Below, piece after piece: positions 22,206 to 33,572 of a DNA stretch of 64,000 nt. Location: positions 235,947 to 299,946 of the forward strand of contig JANTQF010000004.1 in NCBI GenBank assembly GCA_032988165.1. The letters run 5' to 3'. Numbering within the stretch: position 1 is the first letter of the stretch; the number at the start of each line of letters is the position of its first letter. The notes under the pieces were generated by a model, which worked only from the letters and a program-made list of their open reading frames with translations, made no database searches and was not told the origin of the DNA. The translations under genes were made by a program, and so were the position numbers. The stretch comes from Emmonsiellopsis sp. PD_33. Lineage: Eukaryota > Ascomycota > Eurotiomycetes > Onygenales > Ajellomycetaceae.

Positions 22206-24857
22206 TCAGGATGGGGCAGTTTCTTGTTCACTGCTGTTCCCGGGGTTTGATACTCCCTCGCCTCTACATAAAGGACAGGAGTTGCGTCCAGTTGTTAACC
22301 ACTAGGATATGGCGTTAGCTAACGGTTAAAGAAGTTTTGTGGAGTGGGGAAATAGCCTCACCTCATCAATACATTCACGGTGATAGATGTGACTGCATTT
22401 GGTTAACTGTCTAACTTCCTCCGCAGCTTCATAATCAGACAGACAGATAAGACATCTTTCGTTCTCCGCAATGGGGATGGTTTCATCATCACCCACTGCT
22501 TCTGCGATCAGAGAGCCGCCATACTCAACAAGTCGATATACGCCACCTGCAGAAGCAATATCTTCCTGCGAAGCAACAGGGGGCTTAACAGGGCCAAGCA
22601 AAGAAGACAGGAGTATCATGTCTTCATAGGTAGGGTTCTAAAAGCGGGTTAGGACCAGCACAACGGGTTACAATAGTAGGGGCAAACTTACGTCTGTAAA
22701 CAGACTGGGAGTTGCAAAAGCAGGATGATTTTCGGATAAGTTTGTACCAACAACATAGATTAGCCAACTTCTGCCAGCAGACGGGGAGGTATTGTCGGGT
22801 TCAACAACCCCGTTGCGTCTTGCGGCTCCGGATCCCAGTCCCCGATGGCGCGCTGTTTCCGAGTCGCTTCGACGACGCTGTCGTGCATGGCTGAAAGGTG
22901 GGCTGTCTCCGGCGGAGTCATCTGGCTCATGTACCGTATCTTCATTCAACTGTGGAAGGATAGCAGAGGATGATGACGGCCGTCTGCTTGGACTGTTGGT
23001 TCCCGAAGAAACGTTGGATAAACCAGGTTCTGCGGGAGTCGATGGGGGAGGATTGGGTCCAGGTGGGCTTTCCGAAAGGACTGTAGGCAAGGAGCTAGCC
23101 AAATCAGATTGGCTGCGGGATGAAGTATGTGTTCTTTGATGGCGCTGGCTGTCGTAGTTGGCCGGGAAAGTGTTGCCTCCCATTGAGCGGCGATGGCTTG
23201 AGAATCTAGACCGTCCATCAGCACGTCGAAGCAATCCACCTGAGCCACGCTCAGTCCGGGAAAGGTTGTTTGGTGTAATAAATGGCAAGCGAAGTAGAGA
23301 ATCCAGCGATGGGCGGGCGTGGAGTCCAGTGTCATTGTCGGATCCGTTGTTTATGGAGGGAACTGACCTTACTCCTACCACCACCAAAGTCACCAACCGT
23401 CTGTCTTGGTCACCTTCTGCTGGTGGCTGGTCATCAATGTCCATCCTATCTGATCTATTATCTTGGGTTTCTTCGGGGGGTGCGTTGGAATTTGCTGAAG
23501 CTGGATTATCTTCGGAGTTTTCAGGATTGACAAAGCGGAACACTCTCAAGAAGTTGACATGGGGTAATCCGCCTTCTCTCTGGGCGCCCCCATTGCTCCC
23601 GTCGCTTGCAGGTCCTTGTGTTTGCGCGGAGGTAGCTTGTTGGAGGCTCTGTATAAAGTTTTCCAGGGAGCCGTCCGCTCCGTCACCTCCAATCGCTTGA
23701 ATATTGGGGATTGCAGGTGCTGCGTTCCCAGAAAGCTGGGCTGCAATGGCAGCTGCTGCCAGTTGCAACACACGCGATAGCGGAGTCTGTTCTTCCCTAC
23801 TGCGCATTGAACGGATAGGTCGAGAACGGGAAGCGTGTCTGCGAGAGCCGGGGGAGGAGGAACGGGTGGGTTGAGAAGTGGTGGGAGTTGTGGTGCTATT
23901 TACAGCGGATGGCTCAGCAGAGTCTAATCCATGGGGCTCGTCAAAGTCCATCCGTGTGTCCATCGTGCCCAGCGGGGGTAGTAAATGGTCATTATCCTCC
24001 GCGAAACTAGATCGATCGGGACGACGCGGGGGGAGGGCATGAGTCAGAACTGGTTCGGACACTGAGGGTGGCTGACCAAAAATATGCGATATGGGAGCAG
24101 CAATGGAATGCCGTACATGACTAAACCTCGTCCGGTGACGCCAAGAGAGTCTGTTGGTGTCCGAACTGCGTTCTATGGAAGATGCACTCAAATATGCGGG
24201 GTTGGGAGGGGAGTCCGGCAATAGGGCTGCATCACCTCGCGGAAGAGGATAGGGACCGCGGATTGAGCGTCTTCTTGATATTCCTCTCGAGCTTGAACCG
24301 GTGAATGAAGAGAAACGGTGCGAAGGGTCAGCTCTAGTCAATGTCCTCGACAATAAGCCAGTACGATGGGCACGGCCTTCCGCAGGTGTTTCTTCTCCGC
24401 TATTTAACAATCCTCTCACTACTGCGTTTGGAAGAATCCTCGAACCTAGACGGGACATTGTCGACTGTCGACTGGCAGCCGACGTGGTGGTCTGCTCAGT
24501 GGCGGCGGAGTTGTGTAGGCCTAAGTGCTCCATATTTACCAACGGGCTTCCCTCTTGGTCAGGTAGATTTATATCGCTTGACTGGCGGGGGAGCGCTGTT
24601 CGAGGCGTGCCAGGAGCTGATGAAGTGTTGTTCTGAGAGGTCAAGGGAGTGTCTGCAGGGTTCTGCTGCATAACATCAGCCCTGCCATGAGAGTGCTGGA
24701 GAGATGTTGCCAAAGGGTCTGGGAGCTGGGATCTGCTATGTGACTCTTGTTCGCGAGAGGGGCGTAAGAGGGAGTGTGATGAAGAGTTGTTGTTGTGACT
24801 GTTGTTGTGGTTGCTGTGCAGAGGGTCTGCGCGTTGGGTAGAGGCTGCTTGCCCCAT
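22206..24857 (-). CDS. RING-H2 E3 ubiquitin ligase, predicted N-myristoylated
   Basis: Three exons on the minus strand: 24857-22692, 22637-22362 and 22301-22206, giving 845 aa. The start MGQAASTQR fits an N-myristoylation signal (Gly2, Ser6). About 680 residues of Ser/Arg/Pro-rich disordered sequence follow, including short conserved islands such as FLRVFRFVNPEN. The C-terminus has a RING-H2 of type C3H2C3 starting near residue 784: CLICLSDYEA, then CSHIYHREC, and in exon 3 WLTTGRNSCPLCRG. The family passes ubiquitin from an E2 to substrates. The lipid anchor would place it on membranes, as in ZNRF-type ligases; this is inference. The last intron splits the RING, so retention would remove the final Cys pair. 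Confidence 0.85.
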
Positions 24858-26285
24858 GATAGTGAAAGGCAGAGGTCAACAGAACACCGCAGAAACAGGT
24901 AGCAGAAGGAGCAACGGCCTCGTCAATCGGGTTAAGCTGCCATATCCAGGCCGGAGACAGATACCTGGAGGTTAAACCACACAGTCAGCAACAATCCCGC
25001 AGTGCCTGAAACTGCCCAGGTGGCCAGCGGAACGCTTGATATGCCAGCGAATGACGCCACATAGGGCGCGGCCAGAGGGAAGGCCCCTGAAGCCGGTGGA
25101 AGATACGGTCGCGCAGAGACAAATAGAAGACTTACAAGTATCTAGCAGACAGACAGCAGGTGGTGGTGTTGGGACATAGGATGATTGGATGTCAGTTGCC
25201 AGTGATTAACAATCAGCCGCCAGGACTGTAGCAGGATAGGCTGTTTCAGAGCGGCAGAGTGTGGCAGAGTGTCAGACGACGACTTTTCACAGAAGCACAG
25301 GAGGTGTAGCAGAGAGAGAGTGACAGTGCAGGAAGAGGATGGCTAAGAGAGAGTCAGGTTGCTGCAAAGCAGAATCCAGCAATAAATGCCAGGGAACCTC
25401 CGGATGTTCGAGATGGACGCTGCGATGATGAGGTCGACGCCGCGGCTAGACGCCAAGACTTGCGGCGCTGTGGCCGGGCTTATGTTGTTCCGGTGGCTCT
25501 GGAGACTGGCGGCAGATGTTGGTGTATCTCAAAGGAGCGTTTCTTTGATGCTACACAAGCCTCATGCACTCGCTTCGCTCGCTTTCGGCTTGCGCCGCCC
25601 CCCCTACCGCCCCTGCCCACCCCGCCCACCCCTACCACCCCTATCACCCCTACTGCCCCCGCCCACCCCTACCACCCCTACCACCCCTACCGCCCCTGAC
25701 CACCCCCCGCCCCCAACCCCCTGAGATTTTTGGTGGGGTGCACGTGACATCACGTGAGGTCACGTTACTGCGCTTTCTGCTCGATATTTTCCCATATTTC
25801 TATAATTAAAGAGAGAGAAGAGAGAAGAGAGATAGATGCTGGAGGGGAATCTGCACCACAGTGCATCAAAGACATGTAATTTCTCCCATGTTACTATTCA
25901 TATCCCGGCCATCACATCCTCAGCTGTTGTTGTCAGTGAGATCACATAGATCATCGGGCGGAATATAGTTTCTCAGATCACATGATATACGTTTTTCCGG
26001 CCAGCCTTAACCTTCAAGTTCTTATGGTATTGAAGTCACTGGGGATTGATTACAGGGCCAGCTCGTCCGGCCATTCAGTCCCCCTTGGAGCGAGCCTACG
26101 CACTGCCTGGAGGAACTCCTAATTTCCTCTTCGACCGGTGAAGCGTGAAACAATGTCTTTTCTGGCTTTCTGGCAATAGATGGAGGAGGAAGCGCTCCAG
26201 CAGCACCGGAACCACCCCAAACACCCCACCATATACGCAGAACTTACCACAAATTTATTTTTGGTTACCTTAATCTGGAGAATTC
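24858..26285. other. Divergent intergenic region between the RING and Rrn11-like genes
   Basis: Both neighbours are transcribed away from this region. It contains purine- and pyrimidine-rich leader sequence of the RING gene and the dispersed repeat at about 25560-25826. I see no gene, and the Pro/Thr-rich frames at 25386-25809 are the C-rich satellite read in three phases. Confidence 0.55.
25560..25826 (+). repeat. Dispersed repeat, copy 1 (C-rich satellite plus CACGTG core)
   Basis: The order is a TCGCTTCGCTCGCTTTCGG segment, then a C-rich minisatellite of CCCCTACCAC-type units (25598-25731), then GAGATTTTTGGTGGGGTG. A core with CACGTGACATCACGTGAGG follows (25741-25759), then an AT-rich end into GA-rich tracts. 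The part from about 25700 to 25826 recurs inverted at 63866-64000 with few differences. Such a match far apart shows a repeated element. Its class and exact ends are unknown. Confidence 0.75.
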
Positions 26286-27620
26286 ATGTCTTTCTCCCAA
26301 CCCTCTTCTTACTTCACGCTCCCACTTGCGCCATGGCAGCAACCGGCGAGCTTCCGCGTTTCCAAGTATGAGCCTCGAAATCGCGGACGGAACCACAAGG
26401 ATGTCGAGGGGTACTCAGACGACGACGGAACATCCAATGGAAGTGCTAGCGATGGAGAGGCCAGCGCAGGCGAGGGCGAAAATGAGAGTGGCGCACGGTC
26501 ATCGATGATCTTAACCCCCAACGAAGCACATCAGTATCGCGTGGCTGGCCAGCCGTTTCACAAGGAACTTCCACGTGGGAAATACCCGCACGCGTTACCC
26601 CCCTCCGATAAAAAGGGAAGGGTCACTCGAAGGGCTATAGAGACGGAACTATCCCAACTTTCCCCGCCAGTTTTCACCTACCAACCCGCCAGCCAGACCA
26701 GCTTGCGGCTACAGCATTTAGCCGTCATCACTACGATTCTCCATCGGTGTCTTCTAGAAGGTGACTACATTAGGGCTGGCAGAGCATGGGGCTTGATATT
26801 ACGCGATGGGGTTCGCGGACATAATATTGACCCTCGAGCAGGTGGTCGGTGGGGAATTGGCGCGGAAATTCTTTTGCGGAGTGACTCCCACCCTTCAGCG
26901 ACGGACGCTAGTGCTCGCTCCACGGGAATGGGATACGAGGAGAATCATTATTCCCAGAGGCAATGGTTCACGCGGAGTGGATTCGAGCGTGCTAAGCGTT
27001 ATTACGAACGGTTAGCACTTGATTATCCCTATCGAAAAGCTGCCCCAGGAGCATTGGGACCCTTGGACTTTTATCCTGCCATGTACGGACTATGGATATC
27101 TCTTGTTCAGGAAGAGAGTCAAGCGGCAAGAGAGGCTGCCCTGGAAATCGGGGGCATGGACGATTACGACCCTTCTGCGGATAACATGTCCATATCGAGC
27201 GATTTACCACGGCATAACAACCAGAAGAACGATATGATTGCCGAAGCCCGTCAGAAGGAACTAGCAGAGGCCGAGCAGATAGCGGCCGAACTGGATGGAT
27301 TATTAGTTTCGCCGCCGTACTCTGATAGCTATGAACTGCTACGCCTGCGCGGGATGATTTCCCTATGGATAGGGGATTTGTATGTCTCCTCCGTTTCGCC
27401 GGAAGAAAACGATACGAGCATGGGAGGTTTTGGTGACCAGACTATGGCATCTGATGATGACGGCCAGATGAATTCTATTCTGGCACGTATGGAGCACGGA
27501 TTGGGGATGGAGCGGAAGACTGCAGAGGTTGAGAGGGCGAATGGGTTCTTCGGAAAGGCCAAGGCTAAGGCTAGCAAGAAACAAGTGTCTGTGGCGGATG
27601 ATGGGGATGATATGATATGA
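26286..27620 (+). CDS. rrn11: RNA polymerase I initiation factor Rrn11-like
   Basis: Single exon of 444 aa starting at ATG 26286 (MSFSQPSSYF). The N-terminal third is acidic and disordered. The conserved core follows: SLRLQHLAVITTILHRCL, then EGDYIRAGRAWGLILRDG, GFERAKRYYERLALDYPYR and LDFYPAMYGLWISLVQ, helical repeats of TPR character. The C-terminus is acidic and Lys-rich. This pattern matches the fungal Rrn11 family, the core-factor subunit that with Rrn6 and Rrn7 positions Pol I at rDNA promoters. The assignment rests on recall of the family rather than on catalytic residues, so it is a strong suggestion rather than proof. Confidence 0.68.
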   Translation: MSFSQPSSYFTLPLAPWQQPASFRVSKYEPRNRGRNHKDVEGYSDDDGTSNGSASDGEASAGEGENESGARSSMILTPNEAHQYRVAGQPFHKELPRGKYPHALPPSDKKGRVTRRAIETELSQLSPPVFTYQPASQTSLRLQHLAVITTILHRCLLEGDYIRAGRAWGLILRDGVRGHNIDPRAGGRWGIGAEILLRSDSHPSATDASARSTGMGYEENHYSQRQWFTRSGFERAKRYYERLALDYPYRKAAPGALGPLDFYPAMYGLWISLVQEESQAAREAALEIGGMDDYDPSADNMSISSDLPRHNNQKNDMIAEARQKELAEAEQIAAELDGLLVSPPYSDSYELLRLRGMISLWIGDLYVSSVSPEENDTSMGGFGDQTMASDDDGQMNSILARMEHGLGMERKTAEVERANGFFGKAKAKASKKQVSVADDGDDMI

Positions 27621-28104
27621 TGGACACGTTGTCCTACCATTCAGGAAGACTGGAGAACATCCATACTTGCTATCCACAAGTGTTGGGCTACAGAGCAGTT
27701 TTGGAATAGCTTCGTGTTATGTTGTAGCCATCAAGCGTATATATGTCAAATGTCTGTACTATACTATCAAATACGCTAGGAATAAATGTTTGTATATCAA
27801 GAATAGCCACATAGCTTTTACTGTGCTGGGTGACAATTAGGTATCATTCCCCATCAAGTTCGATATCACATGACTGCGCGTTGGGGACGTGCACCGGCTC
27901 CACCTTTTTCGACGCCTCAACCTCATCCCAAGCTCTGGCTAGCTTCACCATATCAAGAAAAATCCCAGCCATGGAGGGTAGATGCAGTGGCAGCTAAACA
28001 TACACGTTGATCGTGTTTTCTATTTTCTCACCGGGACTGGAAGGCTATTCTAAATTTCCCGTTTCCTTTCTTCTGTTCAGCACATTCAGAATCATCGAAG
28101 AAGC
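27621..28104. other. Spacer between the Rrn11-like and Ecm11-domain genes
   Basis: About 480 bp holding the 3' UTR of the upstream gene and the promoter of the next, both on the plus strand. No gene seen. Confidence 0.5.
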
Positions 28105-29724
28105 ATGGCGCTTGGCGAATACATCCGAGGCAAGGCCTTACAAAATGAACCCCCCGCATTCCAGGGGGTCGGTGAAGTGGCTCCTCGCCCCTTACGGGAG
28201 CGAGTGGCTGACATGGCTAGGGTTAAAGTGCCTATTACCAGGTTGAATGGTGGTCATACACCCCAGGGTGGAAGGGGGGTTGACGGACAGGGTGACCGGG
28301 GACAAGCGGCTGACCAGAGCTCCGGCGGAAACGGGAGCAGATACCAGTCGCAGAGCAATGGCCACCCGAGACATAAAGATGTGTTTGATACAGATGTGGA
28401 GGGGATTGATGATTCGACTACGACGGCCACTAGTCTCACCCGTGGGGAAGAAGGGCGGGAGCCGGAGCTTCAGTCGTTTCCGTCGAATCAGTTTGCATCT
28501 CGGGATGATGAAGGTGGGGTGTTGGGTAATGCGGGTTATAGGCAGGGAGGATCTGTTGCGCCAAATAGTTTGGCTGAGAGGATGGTGATGGAGGTTGGGT
28601 CTGATCCGGAGGATGATGGGGATGATATGCAACATCAGAATCATCACCATATGCAGCGGGATGATGGGGGCGAAGCTGAGGATGAGGACGATTATGGTCA
28701 GGAAGTTACGCAGATTTTCGACTGGAGCAGTACTAATGCTACGAATGGGGAGCCGCTGAGCTGGCAGAAGATCGAGGCTGCGCTCCGTGACAACGGCAAG
28801 CGGCCACCTACCCCTGCCCCTCTTCAGGATCTTCAACAGGAGAATATCGACCCAAACGCCGGTTTACAGCAACTAGAACATGACAGTTACCCGACAAATC
28901 AATACCCGCCAAAAGCAACACAGAAATACGCCACCGGCGGCAGGTTCGTCACCAGATCTCGGTTCGCTACCCCCAATATACGCGAAACAACTCCGCATGA
29001 GGGTAGATTAGTTGGTGCGCGAGTCGCCCCCCAAACATCGCCCATCCGAACTGCACCACTATCCCCACTGTCCCCTTCTCACCCAGAATCCACAATGGGA
29101 GCACAAAGCCACCATCCCAACCCATTACACGCACCCCACGACGAGGATGACGGTTATAACCCAAGCGGCCTCTTCGATATCACCGATCTGAGCGCCATTG
29201 ACAGCTCGTCCTCCTCGGAAAGCACCAGCATCCAACAAACCTACACCTCCCTCCGCCTCTCTACGCTCTCACCAATCTCCTCCAGACGACCCATCACAGC
29301 CATCTCATCCGACTATCCCCCGAATATCCTCGAGACAAAATCTTTCGCAGACCTCCGCGCGGAATCCTTTGACTACAACCCGGCCCCTCCCCAGCCCATC
29401 TTCCAGCCTCAGGATCCGCCCCTTCCTCTACCGGAGAAACTCAACCGCCTCAAGGCGCTGACCTCTGACCAACGAGAAAACTTCTTCACCTCTCTAAGTC
29501 TAGCGGAGTGGGAAGATAGCGGTGACTGGCTGATCGAGGAGTTTGGCGTACTGCTGAAGAAAACCAAGGAGGCACGCATTGAACGCCGGAAGGTGGCGGC
29601 GGTGTTTGAACGGGAGATTGAGAGGAGGTATGAAGGCGTGCAGGCTGAGGGGGAGGGTATTGGGCAGCGGCTGGAGGAGATGAGGACGGGGGGGTTGGGT
29701 GTGCTGAAGGGGAGATTGCCGTGA
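28105..29724 (+). CDS. Ecm11-domain protein
   Basis: Single exon of 539 aa from ATG 28105 (MALGEYIRGKALQ). Most of the protein is disordered: an acidic, His/Asp-rich middle and a Ser/Pro-rich part. Only the C-terminus (about 465-530) looks folded. It has SLSLAEWEDSGDWLIEEFG followed by LLKKTKEARIERRKVAAVFE and IERRYEGV, a helical segment matching the fungal Ecm11 domain. Budding-yeast Ecm11 is SUMO-modified and helps build the synaptonemal complex. Filamentous fungi such as Aspergillus may use the protein differently, so only the domain call is safe. There is a codon bias shift to C/G-rich third positions after about 29030, within the same frame. Confidence 0.72.
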   Translation: MALGEYIRGKALQNEPPAFQGVGEVAPRPLRERVADMARVKVPITRLNGGHTPQGGRGVDGQGDRGQAADQSSGGNGSRYQSQSNGHPRHKDVFDTDVEGIDDSTTTATSLTRGEEGREPELQSFPSNQFASRDDEGGVLGNAGYRQGGSVAPNSLAERMVMEVGSDPEDDGDDMQHQNHHHMQRDDGGEAEDEDDYGQEVTQIFDWSSTNATNGEPLSWQKIEAALRDNGKRPPTPAPLQDLQQENIDPNAGLQQLEHDSYPTNQYPPKATQKYATGGRFVTRSRFATPNIRETTPHEGRLVGARVAPQTSPIRTAPLSPLSPSHPESTMGAQSHHPNPLHAPHDEDDGYNPSGLFDITDLSAIDSSSSSESTSIQQTYTSLRLSTLSPISSRRPITAISSDYPPNILETKSFADLRAESFDYNPAPPQPIFQPQDPPLPLPEKLNRLKALTSDQRENFFTSLSLAEWEDSGDWLIEEFGVLLKKTKEARIERRKVAAVFEREIERRYEGVQAEGEGIGQRLEEMRTGGLGVLKGRLP

Positions 29725-30322
29725 GGGGCATCTCGTTAGGAGAAGGGATGCGAGGATGGATTATGATGTTATGAAATATGCTTTTTATGCTTTTTATGCT
29801 GTGTATGGGTAATTTTTCTTACATGTTATATGTTTGGTGGCATGTGTATTGAGTGGAGTTTTCGGATGCTTCCTAGCATGCTACTGAAAAAGGGTCATTG
29901 AGATGCGGGCATTGTTATTTTGTCATTTTGCCTTTCTTTTTTTTCGTCATTTATGTTTCTAATGTACTGCATACTTTAGAATCGGCGTTGAGATCTTCAA
30001 ATATGCATTAACTAGCCACATGGATTGATATGGGAATTGATTAATGCGAGAGAGAGAGATTGATCGAGGGGGAGAAATGAAATAATACATCTTTATTATC
30101 CCCTTCCCATCTTCTTTCACTGCTACATTGAACTGCAGACTATTAACATCAATTCCTCTTTTTCATTGGTGATCGTTTCGCACCAACCAAAGAAAAAAAA
30201 ATTTCAATGCCTGCGCAAACTCGAAGAATCCCCACCCCCACCAAAAAAAAAAAAAGCAAGCAAGCAAAAAAAGCCAACCAACGCCTACCCCAAAAACACA
30301 AAACAAGAAAAAAAAAATATAT
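29725..30322. other. Spacer between the Ecm11-domain gene and tRNA-Arg
   Basis: AT-rich with A tracts near 30245-30317 and a short GA repeat near 30050. Open frames are low-complexity. No gene seen apart from the flanking tRNA terminator. Confidence 0.5.
30308..30317 (-). terminator. Pol III terminator of tRNA-Arg
   Basis: Ten A on the plus strand, hence ten T on the transcribed strand, starting six bases past the tRNA 3' end. Confidence 0.82.
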
Positions 30323-30413
30323 CGACCGACGCAGGACTCGAACCTGCAAATCTTCCGCAAGTTAGATTTCCAGTGAACCGGAAACGGACGCGTTACCATT
30401 ACGCCAGCCGGCC
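30323..30413 (-). tRNA. tRNA-Arg(CCG) with an 18-nt intron
   Basis: Read on the minus strand, the acceptor GGCCGGC pairs with GTCGGTC (two G-U pairs) and the discriminator is G. The D-arm is GGCGTAATGGTAACGC. The anticodon stem TCCGT pairs with GCGGA and the anticodon CCG is at 30381-30379. The T-arm is GCAGG/CCTGC around TTCGAGT. The intron (30377-30360) lies directly 3' of position 37. Removing it leaves 73 nt, a normal length. The intron has the usual position, and its length is within the fungal range. Confidence 0.9.
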
Positions 30414-30656
30414 AGTGATTGTTGAAGAGCGGAGAGGCGGCGTGGAGTTTGTTCGGGCTTGGATGGGGGCCGAAGGACGGGATGCCGAGGTTGGTGACCT
30501 ATGTATGACCTTCCATGGACCAACCCCCTGGATGTTTGGTTTACTGTTTATTGGGGGTTTGGGGTTCTGGGGTTCTGGGAGGAGGTTTCGCGTGTTCTTA
30601 TAATATGATAGGTAATTCGATATCCTTCCAAGTATTATAAATTTTGAAACATATAG

Positions 30657-32570
30657 TTATCCATCAGAGCCGGATTGTATATATTTACCTTGTACTCCCA
30701 ACGGCACCGCATCCGTCTCAATCAACCCCCTTAGAAACCTCGCAATCCCCCTCGCCTCCTCCCTCTGAAGATACGACATGAACAATTCCCTCTCATATCT
30801 CATATCGCCACCATCACCATCCATCCCTAGCCCTCCAGCCCCGTTTGGCTTCTCCCCCCTTCCAAACCACCGCGCCACAACCCCCATAGCAAACGTAGAC
30901 AAATGCACCCGGAACACACCAACAGCCGGATGCAAGAAGATGGGAATCACCCCGACCATCCGACGAATATACTGCCGCGGGTCTATCCGCGCACGCACAT
31001 CCTGATCTTCTGTATCCAGGCCGCCGTGAGGGAGTAGATCGGCAAACATCTCACAGAGCAAAATGCGTGTGGCCCAGTATAGGGCGAACACGTGTGCTAG
31101 GGCGAGCTGGTCGAGGGTGATGATGAATTCTGAGTCTTCTTCCTTTTTTGTACCTGTGGCGTTGTTGTCGCGGGCGACAGTCGGATGGCTGGTGTTAGGG
31201 GTAGGTATTCCTTCCTCGCGTGGGAGGGGAATGCATTGGTACCATTCGTCCAAGAGACTATCTAGGGCCCAGCAGCTTGTGAGGAGGGAGTGGTGGAGGG
31301 AGTTGGATTGGGTCTGGGTTTCACTGTTGCGATGCACGTCGGTTGTTGGAGAGGACAACGCGTTCAAGATGTCGATTTCTTCGTATAAGGTAGGGATATC
31401 AACCAAGATATCTAGCAATTTATCCCGCAGCGATTTGGGATGATGTAACCAGGGGATGGTTTTCCATTCGGGGCTGCTTAGTAGAGTCTTTTTTCTCGCG
31501 AGGATTGCGGAGACTGTCTGATAGATTGTTAGTCGCCTCCTGACATGGCTTTCGTAAATTATAGGAAGAACAAGGGAAATCATATAACTATATAACTGCC
31601 CAGACTTACCAGATGCAGTCTACCATCGACAAAAAGCCGATGAGCATGCCCGGACGCATATTGCAGTGGGCTCCGCGCAGTTAGGAGTGCCATCTCACCA
31701 CCACAATGGGCATGCCAGCTACTCGCCTGTGCATTCCGGTGTCTCTCATCAGCGCCGTGCATGGCCTTGATCAACCAAATACCAAAGAACAAAAAAGGTC
31801 AGCCATCGAACCTAAAAAAATGCATGTCCCATCCCCATCCCACCCATCCACGACGAATCAACAAACTCACCTCATACAAACTAAAAAGCTTCGATGCCGT
31901 TAACAACGCATCCGCCCTACCCTTCCCCCAAACCCTTCCCCTGCCACCCACCGCCAACGTAGCAGACATATCCTTCAGCGCACCCGTATACATCTCCAAC
32001 CCCTGCTCGACCATCCACTTCTGGCCATCCCGCCCCCTCCCGATCGTAGTTAGGGAGATGGCCAGGAGCGCCTTTCGTAGTACATCGTCTGTCAAGTATA
32101 GATCCTGAATGGCATTTGTCCAGCTACCCAATGAATTGCGGAGGGTTGGAGGGGAAATGTGTTGGCTGCCGGGGGTGTAGGCGGTCCAGAAGAGGGAGAT
32201 GTATTTATCCTGGTATGCGGTGCGGGCTAGCGTGGGGGGAAGGGTTATGGTGGGGGTGCCCGTGGATATCGATGTTGATGTTGATGTTGCTGTCGATGTC
32301 GATGTTGATATGGATAGTATGGATTGCGCATGTGGCCCTCCTACCCCCGTGCGAGTTACTGTTGCGTTGACGAAGAGCCGCTGGCGGATGTATCCTGCAC
32401 ATTCGATGCCGGCGGCCCGACATTGGCCGCACGTTGGCCGCTGGAGGTCACACTTTGAGCCTGTTAGAATAGAAATATTTCCGTATATAAGCAGGGATGT
32501 GGTTGCTTACCCCTTTTCTGCGTCGTCGGCATGTTTTACACGCCTGGGATCGTCCAGGAACTCCAACCAT
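30657..32570 (-). CDS. Zn2Cys6 fungal transcription factor with Ser/Thr repeat
   Basis: Four exons on the minus strand: 32570-32511, 32452-31871, 31765-31610 and 31517-30657. All are phase-consistent, for 552 aa. The cluster Cys are 11, 14, 21, 28, 31 and 38, starting SQACKTCRRRRKGC, and the zinc cluster is split by intron 1 just before Cys21. A Ser/Thr/Ile run encoded by GAT/GTT-type trinucleotides on the opposite strand (about 32265-32320) follows the cluster. The helical C-terminal part is typical of fungal-specific regulators (fungal_trans_2 type, by feel). I chose ATG 32570 because family members start about ten residues before the first Cys. Targets are unknown. The neighbouring glyoxalase-like gene is about 1 kb away and transcribed divergently. 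Confidence 0.85.
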
Positions 32571-33572
32571 CGGATTAAAAAACGCCTGGACAGGGGTAGG
32601 ATTCAGGCACGAATAAATATTTGGACGTGCGGGTGTCTGATGGGAAGAAAAGAAGCTGACGTAAATAAGAAGAGCACTAATATATGAAAAATGCAGTTCC
32701 AGCATTAGGTTGTTTTAACCTGCAGCTAAATATGGAGCTGGCCGAGGTTGGGCTGGAGCTGCGGCTGATGAGGGATCACGAAACAAAAACATGCCGGCAA
32801 TGAGATAATAAATGGATGCACAGATATATGATTCCATTGCCGGACAGGTGTAACTTATTAGCAAAATGTCTGCATATCCCTATTGTTTTTGTTTCTGATG
32901 AATGGCATTAGGGTTTGTTCTATCCGCTAAACAGGGGCTCGGGAAATTAGACGACGCGTGAAGACATGCTGAGAGTAGGGTCTACAGGGAAGCTGAAATA
33001 TTCAGGGACAGCCGGGCTGTCATTTGTTCGAGTGGCTTGGGTCGGTATATATGGCCTGGCAGCGATGCTTGTGTTGGACGAGCCTGTGTTTGACAAAGAA
33101 GAGATCTAGGATGCGGAGCCATTAGTAACATGCGGAGTTTAAAGAATGGAGCAAATTCTAACCCAAAGAGGGAGCATTTCGCGCCGGCGGGGGTAAGCAT
33201 AAAGTGTGATGTGATAGGGGGATTGATAGCGCGCCAAATCGCCGCCAATCCAACGTTAATTGAGCGGGCCGAGAAAGCTAGCACATCACTTTCTATCTAG
33301 ATATGCGCGCAATGCTACCCGAATAGGTTCATCCATAAGTATAATTGTTGTATGCTGACCCCTATTCTTGGTTTGCTGCTGACACCGCTTGCTTGGAGCT
33401 ATAAAAGCCAGCAATGCACCCCATATATGAAAGCAAGGAAAGGAAAAAGACCAATACTCCAGCCATCACCAGATACCGCGGTGCTGTCTATGGTCATATT
33501 ATACCCCCCAGCCCTACAGTGCATCGCAGTGCCATTCCATCCAGCACGCATCTGTAACATCCTGCCGCCAAC
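32571..33572. other. Divergent promoter region, regulator and glyoxalase-like gene
   Basis: About 1 kb between the starts of the minus-strand Zn2Cys6 gene and the plus-strand secreted glyoxalase-like gene. It contains a TATA element close to the latter. No other gene seen. Confidence 0.55.
33400..33407 (+). promoter_or_regulatory. TATA element upstream of the glyoxalase-like gene
   Basis: TATAAAAG lies 166 bp before the ATG at 33573, a plausible core promoter position in a fungus. Confidence 0.4.

Noticed and set aside
25386..25809. Pro/Thr-rich frames in three phases
   Set aside because: They are the C-rich satellite of the dispersed repeat read in different frames.
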